DNA from: Crenothrix polyspora
GTDB taxonomy: Bacteria > Pseudomonadota > Gammaproteobacteria > Methylococcales > Methylomonadaceae
Reading direction: 5' to 3'
Length of the DNA: 45,975 nucleotides
Assembly: GCA_945902915.1 (NCBI GenBank)
Contig: CAMDNJ010000006.1
Span: 1 to 45,975, forward strand
The position numbers and the translations under genes were made by a program. Positions 19,871 to 30,672 of the stretch are shown here, piece after piece. The notes under the pieces were generated by a model. The model was not told the origin of the DNA. It saw nothing but the letters and a program-made list of their open reading frames with translations, and ran no database searches. Numbering within the stretch: position 1 is the first letter of the stretch; every line of letters begins with the position of its first letter.

Positions 19871-21507
19871 TGACTCAATCCTTACTCGAAGTTCGCAATC
19901 TACGTACTTATTTACAAGCCGGTGTTAGGCAAGTTAAAGCCGTAGACGATATTAGTTTTAGTATCCCTAAAGGTGAAACCTTTTGTTTAGTCGGTGAGTC
20001 GGGCAGTGGTAAGTCAGTCAGTGCCTTATCGGTGATTCGTTTATTACCAGAGGGTGTGGCAACGCATCCTTCAGGTGAAATCATATTCAATGATCAGGAT
20101 TTACTAAAGCTCGATGATACCGGCATTCGTGCCGTGCGTGGCTCGCAAATAGCCATGATTTTTCAAGAGCCGATGACTTCGCTTAATCCAGTATTAAGCA
20201 TCGGTGAACAAATCACCGAGGCTTTGTATGCACATAATCCCGATATCAGTGATTCAGAAGCAGAGCAGCGCACCATCCAAGCCTTGGAGCAAGTGCAGAT
20301 AGCCCATGCTTCAAGGCGCTTTCATGATTATCCCCATCAGTTGTCTGGCGGACAGCGTCAACGAGTGATGATCGCCATGGCCTTAGCGTGTGAGCCGCAA
20401 TTATTGATTGCAGATGAGCCGACAACCGCCCTTGATGTTACGGTACAAGCCGAAATTTTGCGGCTGATGCGCCAGATACAAGAAGATACCGGCATGAGTA
20501 TGCTGTTTATTACTCATGACTTTGGCGTAGTTGCTCAGATGGCTCAGTGGGTGGGAGTGATGCAGCAAGGACAATTAGTCGAGTCTGGGAGTTGTGCGTC
20601 TGTGTTACATCAGCCTCAACATGCTTATACTCAACAGTTACTCGCCTCGTTACCAGAGAATTTAACCAAGCCTAAGTTGCCAGCGGCGCTTGAATTAGAG
20701 AGTTCAGCAACACCCTTACTCAGTATTCGAGATCTAAAGGTCTGGTTTCCTATCAATAAAGGCCTGTTACGGCGCACAGTTGATTATGTGCGTGCCGTCG
20801 ATCAGGTATCTTTAGATATTTTCCCTGGTCAAATCGTTGCCTTAGTGGGGGAGTCAGGTTGTGGAAAAACTACCTTAGGTCGGGCGGTCTTGCAATTAGA
20901 GTTGCCAACATCAGGCAGTATCAAGTTTCGTGGTCAAGAATTGATAGGCCTATCTGCAAGGACATTACGACCCTTAAGACAAAAAATGCAAATTGCCTTT
21001 CAAGATCCACAGTCCTCCTTGAATCCACGTTTGCTGATAGAAACGACCTTGACCGAACCTATGAAAGTTCATGGTATCGGTGATAGCCACGAACATCGTA
21101 TTGAACTGGCAAGTCAGTTATTGGAAAGTGTACAGCTTAATAGAGACTTTTTATGGCGTTATGCTCATGAGTTTTCAGGCGGGCAGCGTCAACGCATAGG
21201 CTTAGCGCGTGCCTTGGCCGTTAACCCAGAATTCATCGTCTGTGATGAAATTACCAGTGCCTTAGATGTGTCTGTGCAGGCAGAAATTTTACAACTATTG
21301 TTAAGCTTACGTCAGCAACGTCAGCTCACTTTGTTATTTATCACTCACAATATTGGCGTAGTCGAATATTTAAGTGATCAAACGGTAGTGATGTATCAGG
21401 GTAGGATCGTAGAGCAAGGCGACACGGCTCAAGTGTGCCAGCACCCCCAACACCCTTATACTCAGAAATTATTGGCGGCAGTGCCTAGGTTAAAAAAAAA
21501 TAGTTAA
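19870..21507 (+). CDS. Double ATPase of a peptide ABC transporter (DppD-DppF fusion, YejF type)
   Basis: The 545-residue protein contains two complete ABC domains. The first has Walker A GESGSGKS, signature LSGGQRQRV and Walker B LLIADEPTTALD. The second (from about residue 280) has GESGCGKT, FSGGQRQRI and FIVCDEITSALD. Each half ends in an oligopeptide-type C-terminal segment (HPQHPYTQKLL and the like) common in Opp/Dpp ATPases. A single fused chain thus supplies both nucleotide-binding sites. In the second Walker B the usual proline after DE is isoleucine, which leaves the catalytic glutamate intact. It is the last gene of the operon; R2 and R1 repeats follow about 80 bp downstream. Confidence 0.96.
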   Translation: MTQSLLEVRNLRTYLQAGVRQVKAVDDISFSIPKGETFCLVGESGSGKSVSALSVIRLLPEGVATHPSGEIIFNDQDLLKLDDTGIRAVRGSQIAMIFQEPMTSLNPVLSIGEQITEALYAHNPDISDSEAEQRTIQALEQVQIAHASRRFHDYPHQLSGGQRQRVMIAMALACEPQLLIADEPTTALDVTVQAEILRLMRQIQEDTGMSMLFITHDFGVVAQMAQWVGVMQQGQLVESGSCASVLHQPQHAYTQQLLASLPENLTKPKLPAALELESSATPLLSIRDLKVWFPINKGLLRRTVDYVRAVDQVSLDIFPGQIVALVGESGCGKTTLGRAVLQLELPTSGSIKFRGQELIGLSARTLRPLRQKMQIAFQDPQSSLNPRLLIETTLTEPMKVHGIGDSHEHRIELASQLLESVQLNRDFLWRYAHEFSGGQRQRIGLARALAVNPEFIVCDEITSALDVSVQAEILQLLLSLRQQRQLTLLFITHNIGVVEYLSDQTVVMYQGRIVEQGDTAQVCQHPQHPYTQKLLAAVPRLKKNS

Positions 21508-21584
21508 AAATAAGCATAGTTTTTTGTGGGAGCGACTATATCTGCTTTCGCGCTCAGCATCACTGTCCATTTAAGTAGTTGCTT

Positions 21585-21643
21585 GCTTGAAGTAAAACAG
21601 CTTCAGCTTTTTTAAAATGCTGAGCTGAAGCTCAGCTCCAAGC
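21585..21643. repeat. R2 palindromic element, copy b
   Basis: Outer parts are GCTTGAAGT and CTCCAAGC. The first hairpin is AAAACAGCT/AGCTTTTTT with one mismatch. The second is perfect: GCTGAGCT/AGCTCAGC with loop GA (21619-21636). It directly abuts R1 copy a. Confidence 0.8.
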
Positions 21644-21740
21644 GGGACGAGGTTTGTAATCCCGTTCTTAACGTTTACGGTTTCGGAAGTTATTCATGCA
21701 TCCAAACGTTTCGGTCGGGGTTGCAAACCCCGACCGGCAC
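21643..21740. repeat. R1 repeat, copy a (two GC-rich hairpins with conserved spacer)
   Basis: CGGGACGAGGTTTGTAATCCCG is followed by the spacer region AACGTTTACGGTTTCGGAAG and then the perfect palindrome CGGTCGGGGTTGCAAACCCCGACCG split across 21713-21737. The same arrangement recurs at 40992 and 45412 and, inverted, at 38801. Confidence 0.8.
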
Positions 21741-21823
21741 TCCCAAGCGGGATGGGGTTTGTCCAAGTAAGTAGGCACGATGAAACGCATCGGAGAACGA
21801 TTACAACAACGTGTGGAATGCAT

Positions 21824-21954
21824 GAGGAGCGGCTCGATTGCCGCTTTTTCGTGCGCTCCTCGGTTTTGTTGGGGGTCGGTAGAGAGGGCGTCCTGCCCTG
21901 CTACCGCCGCGCGGCATTTATGCCGCCACCCTTCGGGCTAATCCCAACAAAACC
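21824..21954. repeat. Structured multi-branch palindromic element
   Basis: A 12-bp perfect closing stem pairs GGTTTTGTTGGG (21862-21873) with CCCAACAAAACC (21943-21954). It encloses three hairpins: CGGTAG/CTACCG with inner AGGGC/GCCCT (21877-21906), GCGGCAT/ATGCCGC (21911-21926) and CCC-TTC-GGG (21929-21937). Just upstream lies another hairpin, GAGGAGCG/CGCTCCTC (21824-21831 and 21854-21861). The GC content is visibly higher than in the neighbours. Whether it is a mobile DNA element or encodes a structured RNA cannot be decided here. Confidence 0.7.
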
Positions 21955-22026
21955 TGCGGTGCTCGGCGCGGCAAACGAGAGTAAATCGACGTTATACTAC
22001 ATAACGTCTATGATGTAAGTTTATTG

Positions 22027-23097
22027 CTAGGGCTTTAACGTATCAATTTTACAGCTAGCACTGCCTTTATTAGCCACACAAACATAATCCCGCATTGATT
22101 TTTTATAGACCTTGGCTATGCAGTCTACCGTTGTTTTACAAGCATATTTAGCTTTTATAGAAGTGAACCAAATATCTTTGGTTGCGACAGGATCACTAGC
22201 CCTAGCATTTTTATAAAGCTGCATGTTTTCATTATCTAAGCGTGCTAAATCGGCGGTATTGCAAATGGTCATGTCGGTGGGTTTTGTCGCTACACTGCAA
22301 TTAAAGCTGGGCATAATTTGCTTAACAGGCGTCTCTATGGGCACTGTTTTTGTGATTACTTGAGGTGCTGGCAGTTTTTTAGGCTCTACTTCAACCAGTT
22401 TCGCTAACGCTAAGTCTTGTTTTACAGGGCTGGGTTTGTCATCATTATTAATCGTAGGTGTTTTTTCTACATTAGATTCAGACTGCACGGTCTCAGTAGT
22501 TATAAGTGGTTTTAGTGCTTCGTTGTTGACAATAGAACCGGCTGCTTTAAGTTCTAAAGTCGGTTTTAACAATACCGATGTGACGATTTCATCTAGCAGA
22601 TGGGCAAAAGGCTCCCCTACAAATTCAACGGTGGGCGCTGTTAGTCCTTTAGTCGTTAGTACTGAATAATCGATATTCTGTACAAATATATTATTACCAT
22701 TATCTATCTGTAGAGCTTTAGCGTAAGGAATAATTCTAACTTGATGTAGCGTATCGCGCACTAAATCAACATCGGAAAGCATCGGCGGTGGTACAGTAAT
22801 TTTTAATTGTGCAGAGCAACTGCTTTTATGACCGTCTGCATCTTGCTTTACTTTTTTTATATTTTCAAGGCTAATGCGAACTTGAGCTAAGGTCGCTTTG
22901 ATTTTTATAGCCCCAAAAATACTTGCGCCATCGTAATGGTCGTTTTTCTTCTGTGAAGTTAATTGAATCGCTTGTTCAATAAGAAAATTATTCAGCGCTT
23001 GTTCCGTTTCTGATGTTGAACAATATTCTATAGGTGAGTTGCAAGCAGAGACGAGCAAGCTGATAAAAACTAAGGCAGGGAGGTATTTTATGTTCAT
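22027..23097 (-). CDS. Lipoprotein with C-terminal LprI-like domain
   Basis: The 356-residue protein has a lipoprotein signal with lipobox LVSAC, acylated C19. An uncharacterised domain spans about 20-205, and a proline/lysine-rich linker follows at about 205-262. The C-terminal domain (about 266-350) opens PSFNCSVATKPTDMTICNTADLARLDNENMQLY, broken here only by its length. This pattern of cysteines and a leucine/aspartate helix is typical of LprI-like domains (PF07007), which in mycobacterial LprI inhibit lysozyme. Further cysteines (ACKTTVDC, VCVANKGSASC) suggest disulphides. It is probably periplasmic or outer-membrane attached. A role in lysozyme tolerance is only a family-based guess. Confidence 0.8.
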   Translation of the reverse strand: MNIKYLPALVFISLLVSACNSPIEYCSTSETEQALNNFLIEQAIQLTSQKKNDHYDGASIFGAIKIKATLAQVRISLENIKKVKQDADGHKSSCSAQLKITVPPPMLSDVDLVRDTLHQVRIIPYAKALQIDNGNNIFVQNIDYSVLTTKGLTAPTVEFVGEPFAHLLDEIVTSVLLKPTLELKAAGSIVNNEALKPLITTETVQSESNVEKTPTINNDDKPSPVKQDLALAKLVEVEPKKLPAPQVITKTVPIETPVKQIMPSFNCSVATKPTDMTICNTADLARLDNENMQLYKNARASDPVATKDIWFTSIKAKYACKTTVDCIAKVYKKSMRDYVCVANKGSASCKIDTLKP

Positions 23098-23460
23098 TAT
23101 TATGTAGATGGACTAAAGGGTCTCTTGATTGTATTGCTATGATTTACTCAGTAAGCCTATTATCAAGCATAAAATCACTTAAGCAAGTCAGTATTAATAA
23201 GTATTGTTTCAAGTACTGTGCTGTGTAATACTGCAAAAAAGCAGTTTAGTTACTAGAGCTATTCCAGCTTTTTTAAGGTGAGTTCTGCAAGTTTGTTTCG
23301 GTATTATCTCATTGATATCTTAAACAACACACGCTGTATTAAATATATTACACAAGGTATTTAACATTGTCCTCGCTGATTCAACGCGGCGGTTAACGCA
23401 GATGCTGCAAGATAAGGTTACGCCAGTCGATTAATTCTACGTTATGTGAAAAAGGCTATT
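23098..23460. other. 363-bp intergenic region
   Basis: The region separates the divergent lipoprotein gene and the 23461 gene and must carry both promoters. The only structure noted is a short hairpin ACTGC-A6-GCAGT at 23230-23245. No gene or member of the repeat families was seen. Confidence 0.5.
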
Positions 23461-24195
23461 ATGGAAACAAAAGATTACATTACATTAACTATTAGCACGC
23501 TAGCTTTTATCGTGTCTGTCATTTCAAGTGTGATAGCTATGAGTAGGCAGAAAGGGCAAATAAGAACGACTATAAGAGAACAGTTTTCGAGAATAGTCCA
23601 AGAACTTATTACCACACTTGCTGATAACTCGGTTCTTCAATCAGAGCCTTTGAATGAAAGAGATGGTTTGTTTTACTCTAAAAGTTCCTCATTTTCCCAT
23701 AAGCTTTCATCACTCGCTAGGCAAGCTTCTGCACTAATAGTATTAGAGCCAATGATTGCGTTCGATGTTGAACTTTCGGCAGTCGCTCAAGCACTCAATA
23801 TTGTTGGTGATATGCCTCAGGCCGACAATTTTTTTCAACAAGCCATTAAAGCGTCTCCAAGTGACTTTTATAAGATTATAAATTTAAGAATGTATGCCGA
23901 ATTTTTGTTTCAACAAGGTAAGCATCAACAAGGGAGAAAAATATTCGAAGATGCTTTGGGTATATTTGATAATAATAGTGACTTTAACAAGGCCGCCAAC
24001 GGCTATACCTATCAGGTGTGGTTTATTAGTGAAGTATGGAATATTCCAAGTCCTCATGGACAGGCAGAAGAATGCTACAAAAATGCAAGAGGACTAATGG
24101 AATCTATCAGTTCCTCTACTTATAGGATGAATTTATTGCAGAGCCTGCAAACCGCTCGGAAAGCAACGCTGTATGATGCTACAGAAACCGTTTAA
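23461..24195 (+). CDS. Hypothetical membrane-anchored protein with TPR-like region
   Basis: I chose the ATG at 23461 (244 residues) because AAGG lies 5 nt before it; a GTG at 23446 is an alternative. One hydrophobic helix occurs at about residues 7-27, followed by a basic stretch (SRQKGQIRTTIREQF), so the bulk is probably cytoplasmic. Residues about 110-190 show helix pairs resembling TPRs (AEFLFQQGKHQQGRKIFEDA). No catalytic motif is visible and the family is not recognised. It is flanked by noncoding sequence on both sides and looks like a stand-alone accessory gene. Confidence 0.75.
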   Translation: METKDYITLTISTLAFIVSVISSVIAMSRQKGQIRTTIREQFSRIVQELITTLADNSVLQSEPLNERDGLFYSKSSSFSHKLSSLARQASALIVLEPMIAFDVELSAVAQALNIVGDMPQADNFFQQAIKASPSDFYKIINLRMYAEFLFQQGKHQQGRKIFEDALGIFDNNSDFNKAANGYTYQVWFISEVWNIPSPHGQAEECYKNARGLMESISSSTYRMNLLQSLQTARKATLYDATETV

Positions 24196-24303
24196 TATGC
24201 ATGTATTCGCAATCTTAAAATTTTAGTGGAAATAGGGGTTAACGATAATGCAATTAACCCAAAGCGACTTGGTTTGATTAACGTGAAAGGTAATATTAAA
24301 ATA

Positions 24304-24765
24304 TTATATGTGCTGAGCTGTTAATTTCTTGCACTCAGCTCTCCATGAACAAGGCTCACTTACATTACAATTATTATATAAATGGCTATCAAAACATGGG
24401 TCATTATGCGTGATTATTTGAATAGCATGAATCAACTCATCTTTATGTAGAAAGGTTTCTGAATTTTCAATACCTAGCGATTTTGCAAAACGTTGCAGAC
24501 CTATAAGAGTTAAACCTCCATCTTCAGAACAAACAGTAAGGTAACGAGTAACCATTGTTTTCATAAATTCCTGTTCGGCAATAAGCCAGTCTTCTAGCTC
24601 AAAACCTGACTCAAAGTTCCTGTTCATCGCTTTATAATAAGCAACTACGGAAATCCATTGGTGTCGGTAAGCACAATCTGAAAGTCTTTCGGTTGTGCGC
24701 TCATTTAGATCTATTTTTCCAGAAGATAAATTCTGGGGTTTATTATTGGTAAATAAAAACGTCAT
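24304..24765 (-). CDS. DUF2934-domain protein with SAP/Rho-N-like motif and cysteine cluster
   Basis: The 153-residue protein contains a DUF2934-like segment (about 27-68: IAxxAYYKA-like helix, then FELEDWLIAEQEF). Next comes a helix-extended-helix like those of SAP or Rho N-terminal domains (about 85-117: LQRFAKSLGI then HKDELIHAIQ). It ends with four cysteines (C124, C133, C139, C145) in the pattern DPCF...C...PCSWRAEC, possibly a metal site. The function is unknown. SAP/Rho-N-like motifs often bind nucleic acid, so a nucleic-acid-associated role is possible but unproven. The ATG at 24765 gives the full DUF2934 domain. Confidence 0.75.
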   Translation of the reverse strand: MTFLFTNNKPQNLSSGKIDLNERTTERLSDCAYRHQWISVVAYYKAMNRNFESGFELEDWLIAEQEFMKTMVTRYLTVCSEDGGLTLIGLQRFAKSLGIENSETFLHKDELIHAIQIITHNDPCFDSHLYNNCNVSEPCSWRAECKKLTAQHI

Positions 24766-24933
24766 AACGTATTAATTTATCTAAATTAAAAGGCCTTATA
24801 AAATTAAGGTTTTTTGCAAGAGCAGTGAACCATAACCCAATTTAAGTCAATAACCTAATTTTAAAAAAACTTATAGTTGTCAGTCTAATCTTACTTAATT
24901 GAGAATTGCTTTCAGTTATAGGGAAAAAGTGGG

Positions 24934-26199
24934 TTAACCAAAGCTTTTCTCTAAAGACAAGCTAATTAATTGCAGTGCTTTTACTACGCCTTGATTTTGT
25001 TGCATCATTATTCTCGCTTGCTGGGTTTTTTCAGCCATAGCGACTGAATCTAACACGGTTCTAATACCAGCGGCTAAAGACATTGCTGTCACCTTTTTTG
25101 CCAGTAACGGTTTTCCAGCTAAACCTAAGGCCTGCAATTGTTTCGCCCAAAAGAGTTGTTCATCCATAAACGGCACGACTATTGAAGGGCAACCTGCACG
25201 CGTAGCAGCATGGCTAGTACCTGCGCCACCATGATGCACAACCGCAGCACAGTGTTCAAAAACCTTTTGATGCGGATGTTTACCGATAAAATAGATATTA
25301 TCTAATTGAGTATCAGCCAAATACCGCTCAGAACTGCTTTGAATGATGGCTCGAATACCTGCTAACTTAACCGCTTCAACAAATAAATCCATTGCCCATT
25401 CTGGCACAGCGGCTTGCAAACTACCAAAGGTCATATACACCGGCTTAGAGTCACTGGCTAAGAAATCAGTCAACGCTTGAGGAAAGTCCCAGTGCTGGGT
25501 ATCTGCGGTCAGATTTAAAAAGCCACAAGCTTGATGATTGGGTGACCAAAATTCAGCATGACGACAGAACAACGGATCGACCGCCACTAGATTTAACTGT
25601 TGCGAAGTCAGTAATTCGGACAATATATGTTTAGGTGGCGGTGCACCCGCTTCTAGCCATAAACGTGTTAAGGGTTTTTTGAGTGTCCAATTAAAAACCC
25701 TATCCAATAAAGCCCAGCTGAGTTTATTAATATAAGTGCCTAAATCAGGAAAACGAAGCGGCGGAACGGCAGGATTAGGCACAGCCGCATGACAAAACAT
25801 CACACTTATAAAAGGTTTATGCTGCTGTAAGGCCGCTAATTTTAGAGGATATAAAAAGTGATGGCCGATTACGTAATCATTTTCAGCGACTAACTGCTGC
25901 GCGGCGGCATAAATATCAGCCTCATAAAGAAAGAACGCTTCATCTAATAAAGCTCTTAACCATTGCAAAGGCTGCATCTTAAAAGAGCGATGGGCAAAAC
26001 CTTGCATATCAAAATCAAGCACTTCAGGCACTTGCCGATAAGCTAAGCCCAGTTGCTCGCAGATAGGCTGATAGCTTTGGTTATCAATACTACTGACGAC
26101 CAAGGTCACTTGATGGCCCTGCTTTTGCAAGCCATCTGCCAAAGCCAATAAAGGCCTTATATCGCCATTAGAGCCCCAGGTTTGTATGCCGATTTTCAT
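24934..26199 (-). CDS. GT1-family glycosyltransferase (UGT/sterol glucosyltransferase-like)
   Basis: A 421-residue GT-B-fold enzyme. The N-terminal domain starts MKIGIQTWGSNGDIRPLLALA, the acceptor-side glycine motif shared by sterol 3-beta-glucosyltransferases and macrolide-type UGTs. The C-terminal nucleotide-sugar domain has MTFGSLQ (about 257-262), the donor-binding HHGGAGTSHAA (322-332) and DEQLFWA (346-352). It likely moves a sugar from a UDP/TDP donor onto a lipophilic acceptor such as a sterol, hopanoid, carotenoid or secondary metabolite. Which one cannot be read from the sequence. It is the last gene of a leftward cluster: 28 nt separate it from the DUF523-DUF1722 gene. Confidence 0.92.
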   Translation of the reverse strand: MKIGIQTWGSNGDIRPLLALADGLQKQGHQVTLVVSSIDNQSYQPICEQLGLAYRQVPEVLDFDMQGFAHRSFKMQPLQWLRALLDEAFFLYEADIYAAAQQLVAENDYVIGHHFLYPLKLAALQQHKPFISVMFCHAAVPNPAVPPLRFPDLGTYINKLSWALLDRVFNWTLKKPLTRLWLEAGAPPPKHILSELLTSQQLNLVAVDPLFCRHAEFWSPNHQACGFLNLTADTQHWDFPQALTDFLASDSKPVYMTFGSLQAAVPEWAMDLFVEAVKLAGIRAIIQSSSERYLADTQLDNIYFIGKHPHQKVFEHCAAVVHHGGAGTSHAATRAGCPSIVVPFMDEQLFWAKQLQALGLAGKPLLAKKVTAMSLAAGIRTVLDSVAMAEKTQQARIMMQQNQGVVKALQLISLSLEKSFG

Positions 26200-26227
26200 G
26201 TATATAGGTTAAAAAGCTTAGCGATGT

Positions 26228-27163
26228 TTACAATTGATTAATCAACCGTAACTCCTGTGGATAGGGCGACATATAATAGGACTCTTCGATATAAGGATCC
26301 GGGCTTTTACGAAAGTGGTGTTTAAGTAAGGTTATCGGTACTATTAAAGGAATGTAACCATTACGGTAGCGTTCTATGACTTCGCACAATTCGGCTTTAT
26401 CGTCGGCGGCTAAGTCCTTTTTTAAATAACCTAGAATATGCTGTAAGACATTAACGTGATTCTTGCGCTTGGCGACTTTTTTAAGCGTTATCATCAGTTG
26501 CAAAATATACTGCTCTGCAAGGTCTGCTACATTAACTTTAGTCACACCGGCTAGCAGTTGCCCTAAATCACGATAATCATCATGACTCATAATAATCAGT
26601 TTATGACGGGCATGAAAGTGCGTCAGGTCGCTAGGTGTCAGCCCTGTTTCCAACATTTGTTTCCAGCGGTAAAGCACGTAAACACGTTGTATGAAATTCT
26701 CACGTAAGCCGGCATCGCCAAGTCTGCCTTCTTCTTCTACGGGCAATAATGGATTCAGGCGCATCATTTCCTGAGCATAAATACCTACCCCGTCTTTGTG
26801 AGATTGTATGCCTTCATACACTTTTACTCTTTCCATGCCACAACTGGGTGAACCCTTTTTTAAAATATAACCGCATAAGTCAGCGTGTAAGTCTTTTTGT
26901 TTTTCTGCGTGACTACGTAAGCGCTCTGTTACATCCAGTTCAGGGTCTTTAATGCCTACACAACGCACGCTCATACCCGCTTTTATTAAATGTATGGTTG
27001 GACGTGGCGTACCTAGGCCAATTTCTACTTCAGGGCAAAAGGCATGGAATTCAAAGTATTCACTGAGCGTGCCGGTGATATAAGCATCGCGTTTGTGTCC
27101 ACCATCAAAACGGACATTTTGCCCCATTAAACAACTACTAATACCAATAGGAATTTTTTTCAT
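26228..27163 (-). CDS. DUF523-DUF1722 fusion protein (TudS-like plus YbgA)
   Basis: The 311-residue protein joins two domains. Residues 1-150 are DUF523, with three conserved cysteines at C11 (SSCLMG), C43 (FCPEVE) and C108 (SPSCG). DUF523 members include thiouracil desulfidases that hold a 4Fe-4S cluster on three cysteines. Residues about 185-305 are DUF1722 (YbgA), with HARHKLIIMSHD and the RNGYIPLIVPITLLKHH region. A role in sulfur removal from thiolated nucleobases, or in tRNA or nucleotide repair, is a family-based inference. It lies between the DUF2959 gene (23-nt gap) and the glycosyltransferase (28-nt gap), suggesting one transcript. Confidence 0.92.
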   Translation of the reverse strand: MKKIPIGISSCLMGQNVRFDGGHKRDAYITGTLSEYFEFHAFCPEVEIGLGTPRPTIHLIKAGMSVRCVGIKDPELDVTERLRSHAEKQKDLHADLCGYILKKGSPSCGMERVKVYEGIQSHKDGVGIYAQEMMRLNPLLPVEEEGRLGDAGLRENFIQRVYVLYRWKQMLETGLTPSDLTHFHARHKLIIMSHDDYRDLGQLLAGVTKVNVADLAEQYILQLMITLKKVAKRKNHVNVLQHILGYLKKDLAADDKAELCEVIERYRNGYIPLIVPITLLKHHFRKSPDPYIEESYYMSPYPQELRLINQL

Positions 27164-27186
27164 AGTATAAAAGACCGGAGTTTAGG

Positions 27187-27864
27187 TTACGGGTTATGGC
27201 TTAAGGCTTTTTGATCGACGAGTATGGAAACAAACTGACTAGCTTCTAAAATAGTATGTTCCATAGCCAAGATGAGTTGTGAAATATCAATACTAATTTC
27301 TATGAACTCATGTTGCAAGGCTGCGATGGCACGGGCATTGAGATTATGTTTAAGATAGAGTACTTGATCTTTGAAGGCCGTCAACACTGGATTAATCGTG
27401 TTTTCGGCACGACGCATGGTTTTAATCAATCGCGCATAGTTTTGTCTGGCGGCTTTTAACTGGCGCTTACTATTATTGCGTAAGGTTCGATTCGTGTATT
27501 CATTGAGTTCGTTTTCCCATTCATTAAATAAGGCCTCACTGACTTGCTCTATCGCTCTTATGCGCTGGCTGACTTGCTCAGCTTTTGAACAACAAAACTG
27601 ATACTGTCTGTTGAGTAGATTATATCTATGTTCAAGGCTAGATTCGTTAATAGTCACTAAGCTTTTAAAACGTTCTAGTGCATCCTGAAATTCGTCTCTG
27701 GTTTCTTCTAGGCTAATACAGGTTTGTTCAACGTGGTAAATAATCTGCTCGCGTTTATGTTCGCCTATGGATTCTCTGGCACTGTAATAGGCCGTACGGA
27801 TTTTCTTGGAGAAAAAACCAGTGATTAAAGACAGTGGGCTAGAGGCTTTGCGGGATTCAGGCAT
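27187..27864 (-). CDS. DUF2959 family coiled-coil protein
   Basis: The 225-residue protein is almost wholly alpha-helical and follows the DUF2959 pattern: YYSARESIGEHKREQIIYHVE near the start, then FKSLVTINESSLEHRYNLL, ALFNEWENEL and VLTAFKDQVLYLKHNLNARA. The role of the family is unknown. Many DUF2959 proteins carry a signal peptide or lipobox, but none is evident here (MPESRKASSPLSLITGFF). This copy may therefore be cytoplasmic, or the start may be wrong. It heads the leftward cluster with DUF523-DUF1722 and the glycosyltransferase. An R4 palindrome lies between it and purA. Confidence 0.88.
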   Translation of the reverse strand: MPESRKASSPLSLITGFFSKKIRTAYYSARESIGEHKREQIIYHVEQTCISLEETRDEFQDALERFKSLVTINESSLEHRYNLLNRQYQFCCSKAEQVSQRIRAIEQVSEALFNEWENELNEYTNRTLRNNSKRQLKAARQNYARLIKTMRRAENTINPVLTAFKDQVLYLKHNLNARAIAALQHEFIEISIDISQLILAMEHTILEASQFVSILVDQKALSHNP

Positions 27865-27955
27865 GGGCGTATTGAGGAAAGTATAGGCATTAGTCGATGA
27901 TCACTAAGGTCAATAGCGCTCGACCTCTTAGGTAACTCGCAAAAAATAAAATCCC

Positions 27956-28034
27956 TATAGGATGTGCTGAACGATAGTGAAGCGCATCGTTCTATCGCGG
28001 TGATGCGCTTCACTGCCGTTCAGCACATCCTATA
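27956..28034. repeat. R4 nested palindrome, copy a
   Basis: Perfect outer arms TATAGGATGTGCTGAACG and its reverse complement (18 bp) enclose a second perfect stem, GTGAAGCGCATC/GATGCGCTTCAC. The copy lies downstream of purA and upstream of the DUF2959 gene, so it may work as a terminator for purA. A second copy is at 37255-37334. Confidence 0.9.
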
Positions 28035-28089
28035 TAAATGGAGGTTTATTATTACGTCGTACGCTTTCTTTAACGTTGATAAGGCTTAA

Positions 28090-30601
<2,512 letters not shown>

Positions 30602-30607
30602 TCAAAC

Positions 30608-30633
30608 AAAACGCCCCGCGAGCGGAGCGTTTT
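30608..30633 (-). terminator. Terminator-like hairpin between hflC and hisZ
   Basis: The stem AAAACGC/GCGTTTT plus CCGC/GCGG with one mismatch sits between the hflC stop and the hisZ start. On the minus strand it is followed by TTTTGTTTG, a modest T tract. It could be a full or partial terminator separating hflKC from hisZ-purA. Confidence 0.65.
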
Positions 30634-30672
30634 AATAGTCTTAACGTAGGAGGGTATAAAGCCCTGTTACGG

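Larger units (their letters stand above)
21508..22026. other. 519-bp repeat-filled gap after the ABC operon
   Basis: The gap holds an R2 copy, an R1 copy, a partial third R1 arm (21742-21770), a fragment resembling the flank of R3b (CGGAGAACGATTACAACAAC at about 21790) and a highly structured element (21824-21954). An 88-codon open frame across 21752-22018 reads through these repeats and is not considered a gene. Confidence 0.75.

Noticed and set aside
21585-21740. CRISPR-like array
   Set aside because: The repeats are hairpin elements of different families, without regular spacers or identical direct repeats, and no cas gene is present.
21752-22018. 88-codon open frame downstream of the ABC importer
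   Set aside because: It reads straight through palindromic repeats and the structured element, and its protein sequence resembles nothing known.
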